NCBI GenBank assembly: GCA_040222185.1
Contig: JAVKDP010000025.1
Coordinates: forward strand, 1-64,000
Length of the DNA: 64,000 nt
Reading direction: 5' to 3'
From: JAVKDP01 sp040222185
GTDB taxonomy: Bacteria > Bacteroidota > Rhodothermia > Balneolales > Balneolaceae
Shown here: positions 61,071 through 64,000 of the stretch, piece by piece
How the letters are laid out: each line of letters opens with the position of its first letter
Position numbering within the stretch: the stretch's first letter is position 1
The notes under the pieces: model-generated
What the model saw: the letters and a program-made list of their open reading frames with translations, nothing else
Databases searched by the model: none
What the model was told of the DNA's origin: nothing
Made by a program: the position numbers and the translations under genes

Positions 61071-61997
61071 TTGATTAAAATCAGACTTCAACGTAAAGGA
61101 CGTATTCGTCGTCCTATTTATCATATCGTAGTTGCCGATAGCCGCTCTCCCCGCGATGGCCGTATTATCGAGCAAGTAGGACGTTATGATGGCGTTACCG
61201 AAAAGAAAGAAACCGTACTGAATGAAGATCGCATTTTGTACTGGCTTGAAACAGGCGCACAGCCTACTGATACCGTTCGTAAAATCTTCCGCCAGGAAGG
61301 CCTTTTATACAAGCGTCACCTTATGATGTGGGGCAAAACGGAAGAAGAAATTGAAGCAGCATTAACAGAGTGGAAAGCTTACAGAGACTCTAAAGCGAAA
61401 GCTGAGGTAACTCGTAAAGACCAGGTTAAAGCAACTCTTGCTGCGGAAGAAAAAGAATTGAAAAAGCAAGTTGAGCAGAAAGCTGCAAAAGCTGCCGAAG
61501 AATTAGCTGCTGAAGAAACTGTTGCAGAAGCAGCAGAAGAAGCTGTTGAAGAAATCGTAGCTGAAGAAACCGCTGAAGCAGTTGCCGAGGAAGTTACTGA
61601 AGAGCCTGCTGCGGAAGCCGAAACTGCAGAAGAACCAGAAGCGGCTACTGAAGAAGTAGTTGAAGATGCGCCTGCAGAAGAGCCGGTTGCCGAAGCTGAA
61701 ACTGCGGAAGAACCAGAAGCAGCTACTGAAGAAGTAGTTGAAGATGCGCCTGCGGAAGAGCCGGTTGCTGAAGCTGAAACTACAGAAGAGCCAGAAGCGA
61801 CTACTGAGGAAGTAGTTGAAGATACTCCTGCGGAAGAACCTGCTGCAGACGCTGCCAAAACTTCTTCTGACTTAACTGCTAAAGAAGCTATTGATCATAT
61901 TCAGTCAACTGACCTTGCTGATTTAGAAGGTTTTGTAACTGAAGCTGAAGAACGTAAAACTGTTCTTGCTGCTTTAGAAAGCAAAAAGGCTGAATAA
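61071..61997 (+). CDS. rpsP: Small ribosomal subunit protein bS16 with long acidic C-terminal extension
   Basis: 308 aa; normal bS16 is about 80-90. The start is TTG (preceded by GGAG) because the bS16 N-terminus 'IKIRLQRKGRIRRPIYHIVVAD' begins there. Residues 1-85 are a standard bS16. Residues about 105-180 are Lys/Glu/Ala-rich coil. Three near-identical 26-residue repeats (AEAETAEEPEAATEEVVEDAPAEEPV type, 78 bp each) follow at about residues 182-259, and a short helical C-terminal domain ('AIDHIQSTDLADLEGFVTEAEERKTVLAAL') closes the protein. Between ffh (39 bp) and rimM (15 bp). Confidence 0.93.
   Translation: MIKIRLQRKGRIRRPIYHIVVADSRSPRDGRIIEQVGRYDGVTEKKETVLNEDRILYWLETGAQPTDTVRKIFRQEGLLYKRHLMMWGKTEEEIEAALTEWKAYRDSKAKAEVTRKDQVKATLAAEEKELKKQVEQKAAKAAEELAAEETVAEAAEEAVEEIVAEETAEAVAEEVTEEPAAEAETAEEPEAATEEVVEDAPAEEPVAEAETAEEPEAATEEVVEDAPAEEPVAEAETTEEPEATTEEVVEDTPAEEPAADAAKTSSDLTAKEAIDHIQSTDLADLEGFVTEAEERKTVLAALESKKAE
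61614..61847 (+). repeat. Three tandem 78-bp repeats in rpsP
   Basis: Copies at 61614-61691, 61692-61769 and 61770-61847, in frame, coding 26 residues each rich in Ala/Glu. Copies 1 and 2 differ by a few silent bases; copy 3 is more diverged. Such in-frame DNA repeats could change copy number. Confidence 0.92.
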
Positions 61998-62012
61998 AAT
62001 ACTGAGGCTCCT

Positions 62013-62558
62013 ATGAAACCAGGCGCCAATACATCACCTTTTAGCCAGGTCGGTCACGTTGTTCGGTCTCACGGAATTAAAGGAGAACTTAAAGTTCTTT
62101 TCGAATCCGAAGACACTACTTTGATTGATCAGTTAGAGATGTTGTATTTGCAAACGGATCGTGGAGACTTCTATCCCTGCCGAATTGCAAACCTTCGGGT
62201 TGAGGGTAAGGGAAATAAAATTTCGTTCTTTGTACAATTTGAACATATCGCTGATCGCAGCTCTGCTGAGAAGTTAAGAGGCCGCGCCCTGTTTATCGAA
62301 ACAGAAAAGGCTGTCGATTTCTTTACTGAAAGCACAAACGATGAGGATAGCCTAATAGACTTCGAAGTTCTTAACGAACAAGATCAATCTATTGGATTAG
62401 TAATAGATGTTATGGACAATGGTGCACACCTGATTATTTCGGTGGCCACAACTTCCGGCTCTTTACTAATCCCTGTAGTTGATGAGTTTGTACTTGAGAT
62501 ACATGAAGAAACTAAAACTATCTTTTGCAAAAACTTAAACCTGCTGGAGGACCTTTAA
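62013..62558 (+). CDS. rimM: Ribosome maturation factor RimM
   Basis: 181 aa. N-terminal beta-barrel ('VGHVVRSHGIKGELKVLFESED', 'GNKISFFVQFEHIADRSSAEKLRGRALFIE') and C-terminal PRC-barrel ('LIDFEVLNEQDQSIGLVIDVMDNGAHLIISV', 'LLIPVVDEFV'). Assists 30S head assembly with uS19. Its stop overlaps the trmD start (TAATG). Confidence 0.95.
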   Translation: MKPGANTSPFSQVGHVVRSHGIKGELKVLFESEDTTLIDQLEMLYLQTDRGDFYPCRIANLRVEGKGNKISFFVQFEHIADRSSAEKLRGRALFIETEKAVDFFTESTNDEDSLIDFEVLNEQDQSIGLVIDVMDNGAHLIISVATTSGSLLIPVVDEFVLEIHEETKTIFCKNLNLLEDL

Positions 62559-63250
62559 TGAGAATTGATATCATTTCTGCTGTTCCTGCTTTATTGGATG
62601 GTCCGCTGAATCACAGTATTGTGAAGCGCGCACTTGATAAGAAGCTGGTAGAGGTTTTTGTACATGATCTTCGGGATTACACCGAAGACAAGCATCGTAA
62701 AGTTGACGATTACCCTTATGGTGGAGAGCCGGGCATGGTACTTACTGCCCAACCAATATTTAGCTGTATTGAACACCTCACCAAACAAAGGGAATACGAC
62801 GAGTTAATTTTTACCGCAGCAGATGGACAACCGTTTAATCAGAAAGAAGCTAATACTCTTTCACTTAAACAAAACATCCTCATTCTGTGTGGTCATTATA
62901 AAGGAGTAGATCAGCGTGTTAGAGACGAGTTAATTACCAAAGAATATACCATTGGTGATTACGTGCTTTCAGGTGGAGAAATCCCAGCTATGGTTATTAC
63001 TGATGCTATTATTCGGTTATTACCCGGAGCTATTGGAGATGCCGGAAGCGCACTAAATGACTCGTTTCAGAATGGATTACTTGATGCGCCGGTGTATACC
63101 CGCCCTGCTGAGTTTCGTGGACTAAAGGTGCCCGATGTTTTATTATCTGGTGACAGAAAGAAACAAGAGCTCTGGAGGCAAGAACAATCTATTCAAAGAA
63201 CCAAAGAACGACGAAAAGATTTGTACGAACTTTATAAAAAAGAATATTAA
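62558..63250 (+). CDS. trmD: tRNA (guanine37-N1)-methyltransferase TrmD
   Basis: 230 aa from ATG 62558 (with GGAGG nine bases upstream and overlapping the rimM stop); a longer frame from 62525 begins inside rimM and adds nothing conserved. SPOUT/trefoil-knot motifs: 'HDLRDYTEDKHRKVDDYPYGGEPGMVL', 'LCGHYKGVDQRVRDELI', 'YTIGDYVLSGGEIPAMVITDAIIRLLPG'. Modifies G37 to prevent frameshifting. Confidence 0.97.
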   Translation: MRIDIISAVPALLDGPLNHSIVKRALDKKLVEVFVHDLRDYTEDKHRKVDDYPYGGEPGMVLTAQPIFSCIEHLTKQREYDELIFTAADGQPFNQKEANTLSLKQNILILCGHYKGVDQRVRDELITKEYTIGDYVLSGGEIPAMVITDAIIRLLPGAIGDAGSALNDSFQNGLLDAPVYTRPAEFRGLKVPDVLLSGDRKKQELWRQEQSIQRTKERRKDLYELYKKEY

Positions 63251-63283
63251 CGTCTCGATTAGTCGGGATAAAATTATAGAATC

Positions 63284-63640
63284 ATGGATAAACTAAAATT
63301 AGTTGAGCAAACTCTTGTAGCACAAGATATTCCTGAGTTTACTGCTGGCGATACCGTAAACGTTCACTACCGTGTGCGTGAAGGTGAAAAAGAAAGAATT
63401 CAGCAGTACGAAGGTGTTGTTATTTCTGAGAGAGGAAGCGGCCCTAATAAAACTTTCACTGTTCGCAAGATGAGCGGAAGTATTGGTGTTGAGCGTATTT
63501 TCCCACTTAACTCACCATTTATTGCACAAATTGATGTGAAAAGAAGAGGTAAGGTTAGACGTTCTAAGTTGTTCTACTTACGCGAACTTCGTGGTAAAGC
63601 GGCTCGTATTCAGGAGCGCGAAACCAAAGGAAAGAAATAA
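63284..63640 (+). CDS. rplS: Large ribosomal subunit protein bL19
   Basis: 118 aa. 'IPEFTAGDTVNVHYRVREGEKERIQQYEGVVISERGSG' and 'FPLNSPFIAQIDVKRRGKVRRSKLFYLRELRGKAARIQER' fit bL19 closely. Last gene of the rpsP-rimM-trmD-rplS unit and followed by a strong hairpin. Confidence 0.98.
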   Translation: MDKLKLVEQTLVAQDIPEFTAGDTVNVHYRVREGEKERIQQYEGVVISERGSGPNKTFTVRKMSGSIGVERIFPLNSPFIAQIDVKRRGKVRRSKLFYLRELRGKAARIQERETKGKK

Positions 63641-63686
63641 TATTTTTCTTTTTTAACCTGATTTATTCAGGTGATTAATTCTTATA

Positions 63687-63722
63687 CCCGGGACCTGAAA
63701 CCGTTTCATGTTCCGGGATTTT
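63687..63722 (+). terminator. Terminator between rplS and adk
   Basis: A 14-bp stem (63687-63700 with 63704-63717) with one G-U pair and one mismatch, 3-nt loop CCG, followed by ATTTTCTAT. About 45 bp past the rplS stop. Confidence 0.8.
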
Positions 63723-63776
63723 CTATGCTTTATGATCTGGATAGATCGCAAACTACAAGATATATAGTACTCAGAA

Positions 63777-64000
63777 ATGAACATTATTCTCTTTGGCCCT
63801 CCCGGCGCAGGTAAAGGAACACAAGCTGCTTTATTGCAGGAAGAGTTTTCTATACCACACCTTTCCACTGGAAATATCTTTCGTGCAGCAATAAAAAATG
63901 AGACTCCGCTTGGTGTTAAAGTTAAATCGATACTAGATGCCGGCGAGCTGGTTTCTGACAAAACTGTTGTTGATCTCGTTGCTGAAGAATTGGAAGCCGA
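63777..64000 (+). CDS. adk: Adenylate kinase, N-terminal part (cut by window end)
   Basis: The first 74 complete codons from ATG 63777. P-loop 'FGPPGAGKGTQ' (residues 6-16), then 'IPHLSTGNIFRAAIKNETPLGVKVKSILDAGELVSDKTVVDLV', which is the AMP-binding region of adenylate kinase. It interconverts ATP, ADP and AMP. The rest lies past the window. Separated from rplS by a terminator, so transcribed from its own promoter. Confidence 0.95.
   Translation, partial: MNIILFGPPGAGKGTQAALLQEEFSIPHLSTGNIFRAAIKNETPLGVKVKSILDAGELVSDKTVVDLVAEELEA

Noticed and set aside
61379..61858. 159-codon Ala/Ser-rich frame antisense to rpsP
   Set aside because: It is the reverse reading of the acidic GAA/GCT repeat region of bS16 and has no independent support.
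1..64000. CRISPR array, IS element, prophage or rRNA operon
   Set aside because: No regularly spaced repeats, transposase/integrase motifs, phage structural genes or rRNA sequence seen. The only tandem repeats are the rpsP 78-bp units and protein-level BNR/SGG repeats.

Overview
The window looks like chromosomal DNA of a Bacteroidota-related bacterium, most likely the Balneolota/Rhodothermota branch (marine, Gracilimonas/Balneola-like). This is judged by four T9SS C-terminal sorting domains with the 'QNYPNPFNP' motif, TAnnTTTG-type promoters, a complete Na+-pumping NADH dehydrogenase operon, the rpmB-rpmG-DUF4295 cluster, and a sensor kinase with the propeller/Y_Y_Y layout. Species cannot be named from sequence alone.

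Layout. 1-250: 3' end of a LytTR regulator. 298-3559: a visibly AT-rich accessory block with a three-gene overlapping operon (nuclease-like CTD protein, 80-aa middle component, DUF2326 ATPase) that matches the ABC-three-component (ABC-3C) class of predicted conflict/defence systems, plus a small Cys/His-rich protein; it sits against the 3' end of a tRNA-Arg gene. 3902-11205: nqrABCDEF and the flavin transferase apbE (minus strand), with a convergent 79-aa four-cysteine membrane protein that resembles the Nqr maturation factor NqrM in architecture. 11461-14606: queA, dxs, xseB. 14806-18450: giant secreted BNR-repeat protein. 18517-25581: DUF4097 repeat protein, proline dehydrogenase, membrane gluzincin, secreted YciI-like protein, and an operon of an iodotyrosine-deiodinase-like flavoprotein, a TlpA-like thioredoxin and a VOC protein. 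25587-35848: secreted T9SS cargo (three proteins) around a two-component system whose kinase has a large periplasmic propeller.

35962-43549: housekeeping genes (tyrA fusion, uvrB, marR-like, xthA, tyrS, cvpA-like, yqeY-like, DUF4295, rpmG, rpmB). 43828-51829: gyrB, gyrA, a WYL regulator, rsmG, mnmG. DnaA boxes lie upstream of gyrB and two parS-like 16-mers lie within rsmG, which suggests origin-proximal DNA. 51939-59449: tRNA-Asp, glutathione peroxidase, an envelope protein, a metallo-beta-lactamase-fold hydrolase, mannose-1-phosphate guanylyltransferase, a PhoR/PhoB-like pair, ruvA, ruvC and fabI. 59691-64000: the translation/SRP cluster ffh, rpsP, rimM, trmD, rplS, and the start of adk. The bS16 protein encoded by rpsP is more than three times the usual length because of an acidic repeat tail.

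No insertion sequences, integrases, CRISPR arrays or rRNA genes were seen, and no gene-free gap exceeds 300 bases. The strongest candidates for a second look are the ABC-3C-like module, the paired parS-like sites, the NqrM-like small protein, the deiodinase-like gene and the extended bS16.
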